From CAVSRC01 sp963782045 (lineage in GTDB: Bacteria > Pseudomonadota > Alphaproteobacteria > Rhizobiales > Kaistiaceae), in assembly GCA_963782045.1 (NCBI GenBank), contig CAWAIR010000033.1, positions 62,001 to 126,000 on the forward strand: a stretch of 64,000 nucleotides of DNA, written 5' to 3'. Numbering within the stretch: position 1 is the stretch's first letter; each line of letters opens with the position of its first letter. A program made the translations under genes and the position numbers. Positions 1 through 9,091 of the stretch are shown here, piece after piece. The notes beneath the pieces were generated by a model. That model did no database searches. It saw nothing but the letters and a program-made list of their open reading frames with translations, and was not told the DNA's origin.

Positions 1-1445
1 GAATGCAACATGTGATGCGGCAGGATGAGGAACGCCTCGATGAGGCTCACCACCAGGACCATGACCAGCACGATCGGGATGTATCTCAGCACCGCGCCGA
101 CGCTGCCGGCCATGAAGGACAGCGGTCCGACGATCATCACGGTGGTCAGGAACGAGGCGACCACGCCCGGTGCCACCTGCCTGGCGCCGTTGACCGCCGC
201 GTCGATGGCGCTTTCGCCCGCCTGGCGGCGGCGCACGATGTTCTCCGAGATGACGATGGCATCGTCCATCAGCAGGCCGACGGCAACCAGCAGCGCCACC
301 ATGGTCATCATGTTGATGGTGTAGCCGAAGAGCTGCATGGCGAAGATGGCGGCGAGGAACGAGACCGGCAGGCCCATCGCCACCCAGAACGACACGCGCA
401 GCCCGAAGAACAGCCACATGGCCAGCAGCACCAGCGCCAGGCCCTGCAGGCCGTTGACGGCGATGATGCGCAGGCGGTCGCGGATGTTGCTGGTCGAATC
501 CTGCGAGATGGCGAGCCGGATGTTGCCGGGTGCCTCGGCCTGGGCCGCGGCCATCTGGCGTTCCAGCGCCGCCATGACGGTGAGCGCATCCTCGCTGTCG
601 GTCTTGTTGACGGCAACGATCGCGGCGCGCTTGCCGTTGAAGTAGGAAGCCTGCGAAGGATCGACGAAGGCGGTCCTGATGGTGGCCACGTCGCCGAACA
701 GAACCTCGCCGCCGCTTGTCGATCCGCTCACCGGGATGCTGGCGAGTTCCGCCGGCGTCCGCCGTTCGCCGAGGAAGCGGATCGCGGTGTCGCCGTCGGG
801 ACCTTCCATTGTGCCGGCCGGCATGTCGATCGATTGCCTGGCGAGCGCGGCTGCGACGTCACCGATGGTGAGCCCGAAGCGTTGCAGGGCGGCGGCCGGA
901 ACGTCGATGGCGATCTCGCGCTCGGAGAAGCCACCGATGTCCACCTGGGTGATGGCCGGATCGGCCCTGAGCCGTTCGGCGAGCGAATCGGCATAGGCGA
1001 GCAGCACCGCCGGGTCCTCGGGGCCGGTGACCGCGATCGAGGCGACGGTCGCCACCCGCTGCACCACCCGCACGATCGGATCGTTGGCCTTGGCCGGATA
1101 TGTCGACACGCCGTTGACGGCGGTGGCGATGTCGGCAGCGAAGCGGCTCATGTCCGCCCCCTCGACCATCTCGGCGGTGACGATGGCCATGCTGTCGCGC
1201 GCCAGACAGGTCAGTTCGGCCAGGTTGTCGACGGCGCGAATGGGGTCCTCGACCTCGCGGCAGATGCCCGCCTCGACCTCGGCGGGCGTCGCCCCCGGAT
1301 AGGCGATACGCACCTCGACCAGCGTCGGCGCCACCAGCGGGAAGGTGTCGCGCTGCAGGCTTGGCACGGCGGCGAGCCCCAGGACGATGAAGGCCAGCAT
1401 CAGGATGTTGGCCGCCGTCGGATGGACGGCGAAGAGGCGGATCAT
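1..1445 (-). CDS. RND multidrug efflux permease, N-terminal part (cut by window edge)
   Basis: N-terminal ~480 residues of an RND-family efflux permease (AcrB class), an inner-membrane proton antiporter that works with the adaptor encoded just upstream. Read from ATG at 1445 it begins MIRLFAVHPTAANILML (cytoplasmic start and first helix). The periplasmic porter region follows (AYPGATPAEVE), then a helix cluster with GLLMDDAIVI, the conserved double-acid loop of the family. Its ATG overlaps the adaptor stop as ATGA, so translation is probably coupled. The frame is open to the left edge, so the second half is outside the window. The family call is firm; the substrate cannot be told. Confidence 0.9.
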   Translation of the reverse strand, partial: MIRLFAVHPTAANILMLAFIVLGLAAVPSLQRDTFPLVAPTLVEVRIAYPGATPAEVEAGICREVEDPIRAVDNLAELTCLARDSMAIVTAEMVEGADMSRFAADIATAVNGVSTYPAKANDPIVRVVQRVATVASIAVTGPEDPAVLLAYADSLAERLRADPAITQVDIGGFSEREIAIDVPAAALQRFGLTIGDVAAALARQSIDMPAGTMEGPDGDTAIRFLGERRTPAELASIPVSGSTSGGEVLFGDVATIRTAFVDPSQASYFNGKRAAIVAVNKTDSEDALTVMAALERQMAAAQAEAPGNIRLAISQDSTSNIRDRLRIIAVNGLQGLALVLLAMWLFFGLRVSFWVAMGLPVSFLAAIFAMQLFGYTINMMTMVALLVAVGLLMDDAIVISENIVRRRQAGESAIDAAVNGARQVAPGVVASFLTTVMIVGPLSFMAGSVGAVLRYIPIVLVMVLVVSLIEAFLILPHHMLH

Positions 1446-2818
1446 TGCGCGGCCTCCGAAGCGGGGGCCTGCTTGCCCGCGCCCTTGGCGGGCTTGTCGG
1501 GTGTGGCTGCGGCCTTGCCGGCATCGGAGGGCGTCTTGCCGCCGCCGCCGGCCACTTGCGCCACGCGCGCCGCCGTCGCCTTGTCCTCGACCGGCTTGAC
1601 GCTCATGCCGGGGACGGCGATGGCCGGATCGGTGACGACCAGCCTGTCGCCCGGCGCCAGGCCGGTTTCGATCACCGAGACCCCGTCGACCGTGTAGCTG
1701 ACGGTGACGGCGCGCTGCTCCAGCGTGTTGTCGGCTGAAGCGACCCGCACGGTGCCGTCGCGCACCGCCTCCTCGGGCACGACCAGCGCCTGGCGCGGCG
1801 GCGCGCTGAGCACGACCTCGACAAAGGTGTTGCGCCGCAGCGGCGGACGGGCGCCGGCCCGGGCCTGGGCGAGCGGATTGTCGACGCGTACGACCAGCGG
1901 CGTGTTCTGGGTGTGCGCGTCGATCGCCTCGCCGGCGCGCACCACCGTGGCGTCCCAGCTCACCGTGCGGTCGACGGCGACCAACCGGACCTTCGCCTTC
2001 AGGTCGGTGACCGCGCCACCCGGCAACAGGCGGACCAGCGACCCGACCTCGCCCTGGGGGAATTGCGCGGCAACTTCAACGGCCTCGGTTCCCTCGGCAG
2101 TGACCATCACCTGGCCGCGGCTGACCACCTGGCCGAGTTCGGCGGCAACGTCGGTGAGGCGGATGGCGTAGGGCGCGACAATGGAGGTGAATTCGAGGCT
2201 GCGGCTAGCCGAGGCACGCTGGGCCGCGAGCACGCCGCGCTCGGCATCGTTGAGCGCCAACTGGTTCTTGAGGTCGACCAGTTTGGCGCGGGCGGCGAGT
2301 TCCTGGCGCCGTGACTGGTCGAGCGCCGCCTGGGTCGAGACGCCGCGACCGGTGAGGTCCTGCTGGCGCTTAAGCTCAGCCTGGCTGAGCGCCAGATCGG
2401 CCTCGGCGATGGCCATGCTGGCGGCCAGCGTCTCGTCCTTGACGGACAGGGCGGAAAGCTGAGCGTCGATCTGGGCGAGCGACAGCTTCAGGTCGGCGTC
2501 GTCGAGCCGCAACAATTCGGTGCCGGCCGGGACCGTCTCGCCGGCGGCGAGCCGATCGGCGGTCATCACCACCTGGCCGTCGATGCGGGCGACCGCCCGC
2601 CATTCGCGCGCCGGCGCGACCGTGCCGTGGCCGACCGCCCGCGGCACGATCTCGACCGGGGCGATCGTCATGACGCGCACCGGAGTCGTTTGCGGGCTCT
2701 TCTCCTTGCCGCTCGGGGCCTGCTTCAGATCGGCGGAATAGGCGATCGCCAGCGCGCCCAGCGCGACCGGAACCGCCACGGCCAGGATTCGCGCCGCGAC
2801 CCGCAAGACACCCGACAT
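1442..2818 (-). CDS. RND efflux periplasmic adaptor (membrane fusion protein)
   Basis: A 458-residue HlyD/AcrA-type adaptor linking the RND pump to an outer-membrane channel. It has an N-terminal membrane anchor (VAVPVALGALAIAYSA), a split lipoyl/barrel-sandwich region (AVARIDGQVVMTADRLAAG; IVAPYAIRLTDVAAELGQVV), an alpha-helical hairpin between them (about residues 105-190) and a beta-barrel part ending in VVPEEAVRDGTVRV. The tail is Ala/Lys/Pro-rich. ATG 2818 is preferred to the longer reading from 2893 because GAGGAGGGGCG lies just upstream and the membrane anchor follows at once. It is first in the operon, overlapping the RND gene by 4 nt. Confidence 0.9.
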   Translation of the reverse strand: MSGVLRVAARILAVAVPVALGALAIAYSADLKQAPSGKEKSPQTTPVRVMTIAPVEIVPRAVGHGTVAPAREWRAVARIDGQVVMTADRLAAGETVPAGTELLRLDDADLKLSLAQIDAQLSALSVKDETLAASMAIAEADLALSQAELKRQQDLTGRGVSTQAALDQSRRQELAARAKLVDLKNQLALNDAERGVLAAQRASASRSLEFTSIVAPYAIRLTDVAAELGQVVSRGQVMVTAEGTEAVEVAAQFPQGEVGSLVRLLPGGAVTDLKAKVRLVAVDRTVSWDATVVRAGEAIDAHTQNTPLVVRVDNPLAQARAGARPPLRRNTFVEVVLSAPPRQALVVPEEAVRDGTVRVASADNTLEQRAVTVSYTVDGVSVIETGLAPGDRLVVTDPAIAVPGMSVKPVEDKATAARVAQVAGGGGKTPSDAGKAAATPDKPAKGAGKQAPASEAAQ

Positions 2819-3093
2819 TCGCCCCTCCTCGCTCGCCGGCGGTTGCGCGAACCCAAGCGCACGGCCGCCGCCGTTACATTCCTCTATTTGCATGTATTAC
2901 GTCGTTGCCGGCCGGCGCCTACGCAAGGAGCACTGCGCCGCTCTGTCGCAGACGGGATGGCGCCGGGGGCGGACGGTCGGCGGGGCGGCGATCAAGTGCT
3001 TCGCAGACCGCGGCTCGCCGACTAGTGTGTGGCGCGCCGGGCGGCTTCGGCGTCCGGCTGAGTTGCATCAACCGACAGGACCAGAAACCCAGC

Positions 3094-3606
3094 ATGCCGG
3101 CGACCCGCGAAGACCTGCTCGACTATCTCACCAGCCTCGGCATCGCCGCCACGACGGTGGATCACCCGCCGGTCTTCACGGTCGACGAAGCCCAGACGCT
3201 GCGCGGCACGATCCCCGGCGCGCATAGCAAGAACCTGTTCCTCAAGGACAAGAAGGGTGCCCTCTTCCTGGTCGTCGCCCGCGAGGACGCGGCCATCGAC
3301 CTCAAGCGGCTGCACAACCGCATCGGCGCCTCGGGCCGGCTGTCCTTCGGGCAGCCCGCTCTGCTGATGGACAAGCTCGGCGTCGCGCCGGGTTCGGTGA
3401 CGCCGTTCGGGTTGATCAACGACCGCCCGCCGAGCGTCCGCGTGATCCTGGAGGCCGAACTGGTCGCGGCCGAGACGGTCAACTTCCATCCGCTGGAGAA
3501 CACGGCGACGACGAGCCTCGCCAGCACCGACCTGGTGGCCTTCATCCGCGCCACCGGGCATGAGCCGGAGATCGTCGACCTCGCGCCCGCGGAACCGGGC
3601 GCCTGA
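3094..3606 (+). CDS. YbaK/ProX-type aminoacyl-tRNA deacylase (prolyl-tRNA synthetase-associated domain)
   Basis: A 170-residue single-domain YbaK/EbsC protein of the ProX/PrdX group, which in relatives hydrolyses mischarged Ala-tRNA(Pro) in trans. Family features seen are THP-like TTVDHPPVFTVDEA near the start, GAHSKNLFLKDKKGALFLVV (the conserved K in KNLFL), the GRLSFG segment and LGVAPGSVTPFGLIND. ATG 3094 gives the usual family length and start; an upstream in-frame extension to 2905 has no domain content. It stands alone, convergent with the transglycosylase 9 bp downstream. Fold certain; tRNA specificity inferred. Confidence 0.88.
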   Translation: MPATREDLLDYLTSLGIAATTVDHPPVFTVDEAQTLRGTIPGAHSKNLFLKDKKGALFLVVAREDAAIDLKRLHNRIGASGRLSFGQPALLMDKLGVAPGSVTPFGLINDRPPSVRVILEAELVAAETVNFHPLENTATTSLASTDLVAFIRATGHEPEIVDLAPAEPGA

Positions 3607-3615
3607 AAAGCGCCG

Positions 3616-4431
3616 CTAACGGATCTGCTGAGCGAACCAGACGATCGTCCGGCAATAGACGTCGGCCTTGTTCCACTCGTGCAGCACCTGGAAGTTGGCC
3701 GTGCCTTCGCCCCATGGGGCCCCGGCGCGCCAGCCATGGCCCTTGAGATAGTTGGCGGTCGAGGCGAGCGCGTCGGTGGAGGAGTGGATCAGGTCGACGC
3801 GGCCGTTGCCGTCGTAGTCGACGCCGTACTTGACGTAGGAGGACGGCAGGAACTGGGTCTGGCCGAGCTCGCCGGCCCAGCCGCCCTTCATCTGCGACGG
3901 CGTCAGGTCGCCGCGCTGGACGATCTCGAGCGCCGCGATCAGCTCGTTGGTGAAGAAGGCCGAGCGCCGGCAATCATGGGCGAGCGTGGCCAGCGCGCGG
4001 ATCGCCGGGGTGTTGCCGGTGCCACCGCCGAAGCCGGTCTCCAGGCCCCAGATCGCCACCAGGATTGGCGCGGGCACGCCGAAGCGCTTCTCGAGCCCGG
4101 CAAACAGACCGGCGCTGCGCCTGAGATGCTCCTTGCCGAGGCGGATATGGGCGGCGGTGACGCGCTTGGCGCGATAGGTCTCGAAGCTCTGTTTGAAATA
4201 GCCCTGCCGGCGGTCGAGCTTGAGGATGGCGGCGCTCGGCGTGACGCCGGTGAGGGCGCGGGCGAGCGTGGCTTGCGAGATTCCGGCGGCGAGCGCCTGC
4301 TTCTCGAAGCCGGCGAGCCAGGTGCCGAAGTCGCCACCGCATTGGGCCGCCACGGCCGGCCCCGACAGGGCGGTGAGCCAGAGACCGGCGCCGAGCGCCA
4401 TCAGTCCTGCCATGATCGAACGCATCGACAT
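3616..4431 (-). CDS. Lytic murein transglycosylase (MltB/SLT_2 type)
   Basis: A 271-residue exported muramidase-like enzyme that cleaves peptidoglycan with 1,6-anhydro ring formation. It has a signal peptide (MRSIMAGLMALGAGLWLTAL...AVAA) and a catalytic-domain segment ILVAIWGLETGFGGGTGNTP, where the E of GLETGFG is the expected catalytic acid. AGELGQTQFLPSSYVKYGVD and DLIHSSTDALASTANYL are typical of MltB-like proteins. No C-terminal peptidoglycan-binding domain is present. ATG 4431 (GAGGACGAGG just upstream) is chosen; ATG 4425 is also possible. The longer frame from 4566 adds only Arg/Thr-rich sequence. Convergent with the YbaK gene. Confidence 0.88.
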   Translation of the reverse strand: MSMRSIMAGLMALGAGLWLTALSGPAVAAQCGGDFGTWLAGFEKQALAAGISQATLARALTGVTPSAAILKLDRRQGYFKQSFETYRAKRVTAAHIRLGKEHLRRSAGLFAGLEKRFGVPAPILVAIWGLETGFGGGTGNTPAIRALATLAHDCRRSAFFTNELIAALEIVQRGDLTPSQMKGGWAGELGQTQFLPSSYVKYGVDYDGNGRVDLIHSSTDALASTANYLKGHGWRAGAPWGEGTANFQVLHEWNKADVYCRTIVWFAQQIR

Positions 4432-4648
4432 CCTCGTCCTCGTCCTCGTGCGGCGCGATGCTACGCCCGCGCTGCGGTAGCGACAACGCCGGCCTGCAAT
4501 CAGCCCTGTTGCGAGGAGCGTGCGTGGGGAGATAGGGTTAGCCGTCGAATGATCCGTTTTGTCCACAGCGTTAGTCGGGCGTCACAAGACCGTCGCGCAC
4601 CCCTGATAGGGGCGAGAAATCGGTCTGCCAATGGGGAGCAAACGCAGG

Positions 4649-5984
4649 ATGAAGACCATGCTGAAAGTCATTGCGGCGGCGGCGCTGATCGCCGCCTACG
4701 GCACTGCAGCCAACGCCGCCACCGAGATCACCTGGTGGCACGCCATGGGCGGCGAACTCGGCAAGAAGCTCGACGAGATCGTCGCCGGCTACAACGCCAG
4801 CCAGGACAAGTACCAGGTCGACCGCGACCTACAAGGGCTCCTATCCGGAGACCATGACGGCGGCGATCGCGGCGTTCCGCGCGCACCAGCAGCCCGACAT
4901 CGTGCAGGTCTTCGAGGTCGGCACCGGCACCATGATGGCCGCCAAGGGCGCGATCTATCCGGTCTACAAGCTGATGAAGGACACCGGGCACGACTTGGAT
5001 CCGAAGGGCTTCCTGCCCGCCGTCGTCGGCTACTACACCGACACCGACGGCAACATGCTGTCGATGCCGTTCAACTCCTCGACCCCGATCCTTTACTACA
5101 ACAAGGACGCGTTCAAGAAGGCCGGGCTCGACCCGAGCGCCGCCGAAGACCTGGGGCGACCTGGTCGCCGATTCCAAGAAGCTGATGGACTCGGGCGCCG
5201 CCAAATGCGGCTTCACCTCGGGCTGGATCTCCTGGGTGCAGACCGAGAACTTCTCGGCCTGGCACAACCAGCCGATCGGCACGAAGCAGAACGGCTTCGG
5301 CGGGCTCGACGCGCGGCTGACCTACGGCAAGGACCGGCCGCTGGTGAAGCACTGGGGCGAACATGGCCGAGTGGCAGAAGTCCGGCGTCTTCGAATACGG
5401 CGGCCCGGTGCGGCGGCAACGACGCGCCGCCGAAGTTCTATTCGGGCGAATGCGCGATGTACATGAACTCCTCGGCCAGCCTGCGCCGGCGTGCTCGCCA
5501 ACACCAAGGGCAAGTTCGAGGTCGGCTACGGCATGCTGCCCTACTACGCCGACGTGAAGGGCGCGCCGCAGAACTCGATCATCGGCGGCGCCACGCTGTG
5601 GGTGCTGCAGGGCCATCCGAAGGACGAATACAAGGGCGTCGCGGACTTCCTGACCTATCTGTCCTCGCCCGCGGTGCAGGCCGACTGGCACCAGTTCTCG
5701 GGCTACCTGCCGATCACCCAGGCGGCCTATGACCTCGGCCAAGAGCCAGGGCTACTACGACAAGCACCCGGGCGCCGACATGGGGATCAAGGAGATCACC
5801 CTGAACCCGCCGACGCCCAACTCCAAGGGCCTGCGCTTCGGCAACTACGTCGCAGATGCGCGACATCATCGACGACGAGTTCCAGAAGCTGCTGGCCGGC
5901 AAGGAGACCGCCCAGCAGGCGCTCGACAACGTCGACAAGCGCGGCAACGAGCTGATCGCCCAGTTCGAGGCGGCAAACAAGTAA
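4649..5984 (+). pseudogene. ugpB: sn-glycerol-3-phosphate ABC transporter binding protein, broken by about seven +1 frameshifts
   Basis: Periplasmic binding protein of the UgpBAEC importer for glycerol-3-phosphate and its diesters. A signal peptide (MLKVIAAAALIAAYG) leads into ATEITWWHAMGGELG. In successive frames come YPETMTAAIAAFRAHQQPDI, MPFNSSTPILYYNKDAFKKA, GAAKCGFTSGWISWVQTENF, YSGECAMYMNSSASL and GGATLWVLQGHPKDEYKGVA, a complete UgpB apart from frame changes near 4827, 5145, 5368, 5412, 5491, 5741 and 5852. Every change is +1 and no in-frame stop interrupts the segments. At six of the seven the surplus base creates two synonymous third-codon bases. As written the gene is non-functional; sequencing or consensus error is the likelier reading. 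Confidence 0.88.
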
Positions 5985-6057
5985 GCGGCACGCGCCTCCG
6001 GGAAGGCCCGCGCGCGATCCGCGCGCGGCCTTCCGGCCGTCCGAACCGGAGCGGCCG

Positions 6058-6942
6058 ATGAAGCGCGCCATCTTCCGCCAGAAGGTCCTGCCCTATCTGC
6101 TGATCGCGCCGCAGCTGGCGGTGACGGCGATCTTCTTCCTCTGGCCCGCCGGGCAGGCGGTCGTGCAGAGCTTCGAGCAGGAGGACGCCTTCGGGCTGAA
6201 GACCACCTTCGTCGGGCTCGACAACTACCGGGCGCTGTTCGCCGACCCGACCTACATCAATTCGGTCGTGGTCACCGTCGATCTTCACCGTGGCGGTGAC
6301 CGCTGCTGTCGCTGTCGGCGGCGCTGGTGCTGGCGCTGGCGGTGGACCGGATGATGAAGGCGGCCACCGCCTATACCACGCTGCTGGTGTGGCCCTATGC
6401 GGTGGCGCCGGCGGTCGTGGGCGTGCTGTGGTGGTTCCTGTTCAACCCCACCGATCGGCATCTATTCCCTACCTGCTCGCGCCGGTCGGCTACGACTGGG
6501 ACCACCGCTGAACGGCCGCGACGCGATGATCCTCGTGGTGCTCGCGGCGAGCTGGAAGCAGGTATCAGCTACAACTTCCTGTTCTTCGTCGCCGGGCTGC
6601 AGTCGATCCCCGCCTCGATGCGCGAGGCCGCCGCGATCGACGGCGCCGGGCCGGTCAAGCGGTTCTGGACCATCACCCTGCCGCTGCTGTCGCCCACCAC
6701 CTTCTTCCTGATGGTGGTCAACATCGTCTACGCGATGTTCGACACCTTCCCGGTGATCCACGCCACCACCCAGGGCGGGCCCGGCGGGAGCGACCAACAT
6801 CCTGGTCTACAAGGTCTACCAGGACGGCTTCATCGGGCTGAACCTCGGCTCCTCGGCGGCCCAGTCGGTGGTGCTGATGGTCATCGTCATCGCGCTCACC
6901 GTGATCCAGTTCGGCTGGGTCGAGCGGCGCGTGCAGTATTGA
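6058..6942 (+). pseudogene. ugpA: sn-glycerol-3-phosphate ABC transporter permease, frameshifted
   Basis: First transmembrane subunit of the Ugp importer, 73 bp after ugpB. It starts MKRAIFRQKVLPYLLIAPQ and ends ...VERRVQY with TGA 6940-6942. The permease EAA loop reads REAAAIDGAGPVKRFWTITL, followed by FFLMVVNIVYAMFDTFPVI. Frame changes fall near 6279, 6301, 6452, 6462, 6515, 6568 and 6783; most are +1 at a codon third position, while those near 6515 and 6568 behave as -1 (or +2). Removing the surplus bases restores a normal-length UgpA (about 293 residues). The identity is clear; the state as written is broken. Confidence 0.86.
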
Positions 6943-6951
6943 GGGCGCGCC

Positions 6952-7805
6952 ATGGTCGAGAACCGCCCCTGCTGACCTTCCTCGCCCATCTGGTGCTGAT
7001 CATCGGCGTGGTGCTGGTGGCCTTCCCGGTCTATGTCGCGTTCATCGCCTCGACCCACGGCGCCGAACGACTTCCTGTCGGGCCTGATCCCGCTGCTGCC
7101 CGGGCACGCATGCGGTCGAGCAACTACGGCACGATGCTGACCGACGGCATGACTCGGCTCGGGCACGCCGCCGCTGTGGCTGCATGATGGTCAACTGCCT
7201 GATCATGGCGCTGTCGATCGCCATCGGCAAGATCGCGATCTCGATCATCTCGGCCTTCGCCATCGTCTATTTCCGCTTCCCCGGCCGGATGCTGGCCTTC
7301 TGGCTGATCTTCATCACCCTGATGCTGCCGGTCGAGGTGCGCATCCTGCCGACCTTCAAGGTGGTGGCCGACCTCGGGATGCTCAACACCTATGCCGGGC
7401 TGTCGATCCCGCTGATCGCCTCGGCGACGGCGACCTTCCTGTTCCGCCAGGTCTTCCTGACCATCCCCGACGAGCTGATGGAGGCCGCGCGGATCGACGG
7501 CGCGGGGCCGATGAAGTTCTTCTGGGACATCCTGCTGCCGATATCGCGCACCAACATCGCGGCGCTTGTTCGTCATCCTCTTCATCTACGGCTGGAACCA
7601 GTACCTCTGGCCGCTGCTGGTGACCACCGACACCCTGCATTACACCGTCGTCATGGGCATCAAGCGGATGGCCGACGTGACCGATGCCCAGCCGCAGTGG
7701 AACTTCATCATGGCGACCGTGATCCTGGCCATGCTGCCGCCGGTGCTGGTGGTCATCCTCATGCAGAGGCTCTTCGTCAAGGGCCTGATCGAGACGGAGA
7801 AATAG
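6952..7805 (+). pseudogene. ugpE: sn-glycerol-3-phosphate ABC transporter permease, frameshifted
   Basis: Second transmembrane subunit of the Ugp importer, 9 bp after ugpA. It begins MVENRP and continues in another frame as LLTFLAHLVLIIGVVLVAFP, then NYGTMLTDGM and CLIMALSIAIGKIAISIISA. The EAA loop is DELMEAARIDGAGPMKFFWD, then FVILFIYGWNQYLWPLLVTT and a close at MQRLFVKGLIETEK with TAG 7803-7805. Frame changes lie near 6964 (one C short), 7067, 7105, 7121, 7162, 7182 and 7567. The doubled-base pattern is especially clear at 7567-7568, where CTT plus G replaces an expected Leu codon. Confidence 0.86.
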
Positions 7806-7807
7806 CC

Positions 7808-8856
7808 ATGGCGGCGATCGACGCTGACCGACGGTGCGCAAGGTCTATCCCGGCGGGCGTCGAGGCCGTGAAGGGCATCGACGCTCGTCGATCGCCGACG
7901 GCGAGTTCCTGGTGCTGGTCGGGCCCTCGGGCTGCGGCAAGTCGACGCTGCTGCGCATGATCGCGGGGCTCGAGACCGATCACCGCGGGCACGGTCCGGA
8001 TCGGCGACCGGGAGGTCAACGACGTCGAGCCAGCCGAGCGCGACATCGCCATGGTGTTCCAGAACTACGCGCTCTATCCGCATATGACGGTGCGCCAGAA
8101 CCTGGCCTACGGCCTCAAGAACCGACGGCACGCCAAAGGCGGAGATCGAACGCCGCGTCGCCGAGGCGGCCCGCATGCTCGAGATCAGCCCCTTCCTCGA
8201 CCGCAAGCCGCGCGCAGCTTTCCGGCGGCCAGCGCCAGCGCGTCGCCATGGGGCGGGCCATCGTGCGCGAGCCCAAGGCGTTCCTGTTCGACGAGCCGCT
8301 CTCCAACCTCGACGCCAAGCTGCGCGTGCAGATGCGGGTCGAGATCAAGCCACCTGCAAAGCACGGCTCAGGACCACCAGCGTCTACGTCACCCACGACC
8401 AGCTCGAGGCGATGACGCTGGCCGACCGGCTGGTGGTGCTGAATGCCGGCCGCATCGAGCAGGTCGGCACGCCGGTCGAGCTGTTCGAGCCGGCCACAGA
8501 CGCTGTTCGTCGCCGGCTTCATCGGCTCGCCGCCGATGAACTTCATGACCCGCCAGGACCTCACCGACAGCCATGCCCACCTCAACGGCAGCCTGCCCGC
8601 CGGCACCGCGACGGTGGGCATCCGGCCGGACCACGTGACGCTGGCGCCGGAGGGGCCGTCGCTGCCGCTTCCCATGGAGGTGACGCTGATCGAGCCGATC
8701 GGCACGGAAAGCCACGTCCACCTCGCCTGGGGGGACAAACCCGTGGTTGCCGCCATCCGCGGCCGGCCGCCGGTGCGCGAGGGCGAGCGGGTGACCGCAC
8801 ACCTGCAGATTGCCGCTCTGCACCCGTTCGACGCCGAGGGCCGGCGGCTGGCGTGA
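7808..8856 (+). pseudogene. ugpC: sn-glycerol-3-phosphate ABC transporter ATPase, frameshifted
   Basis: ATP-binding subunit of the Ugp/MalK family, 2 bp after ugpE. Walker A is GPSGCGKST at about 7921-7947. The Q-loop segment is DIAMVFQNYALYPHMTVRQN, the signature LSGGQRQRVAMGRAIVREP, Walker B AFLFDEPLSNLDAKLRVQMR and the switch VYVTHDQLEAMTLADRLVVL. A C-terminal TOBE-like domain ends at TGA 8856. The first 90 bp contain about five +1 shifts; others lie near 7982, 8125, 8213, 8350, 8370 and 8498. At 8125 (CGA+C), 8213 (CGC+G) and 8498 (ACA+G) both bases give the same amino acid. Otherwise full length. Confidence 0.86.
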
Positions 8857-9091
8857 CCGCGGTCACATCATCCGCCGCCGGAACAGGCAAGATGTACGTT
8901 TCCGGTGGTTTTTCCGGGCATTGCAACCGTTTCTCAACGCCTCTCCGGGACATTACGTAGGGACAGCGGGGCGTCCCTCGTGGCATGTGACCGGAGCGAG
9001 GGGCGAAAGCACGGGGGAGCGGCAAAGTGCCAGTGGACTCAGCGGGTCATCGCTCGTACTTTCGCACTGTTCCAAACAGCAGGGCCGCCTG

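Noticed and set aside
3..1697. 564-residue open frame on the plus strand, very rich in His, Asp and Gly
   Set aside because: It is antisense to the RND permease and adaptor genes, which have clear domain motifs; such long antisense frames are common in high-GC DNA.
4649..8856. Programmed +1 frameshifting as an explanation for the ugp operon
   Set aside because: Too many sites, no shared slippery sequence or stop codon at the shift point, and genes elsewhere in the window do not use it. The synonymous-pair pattern explains the data better.
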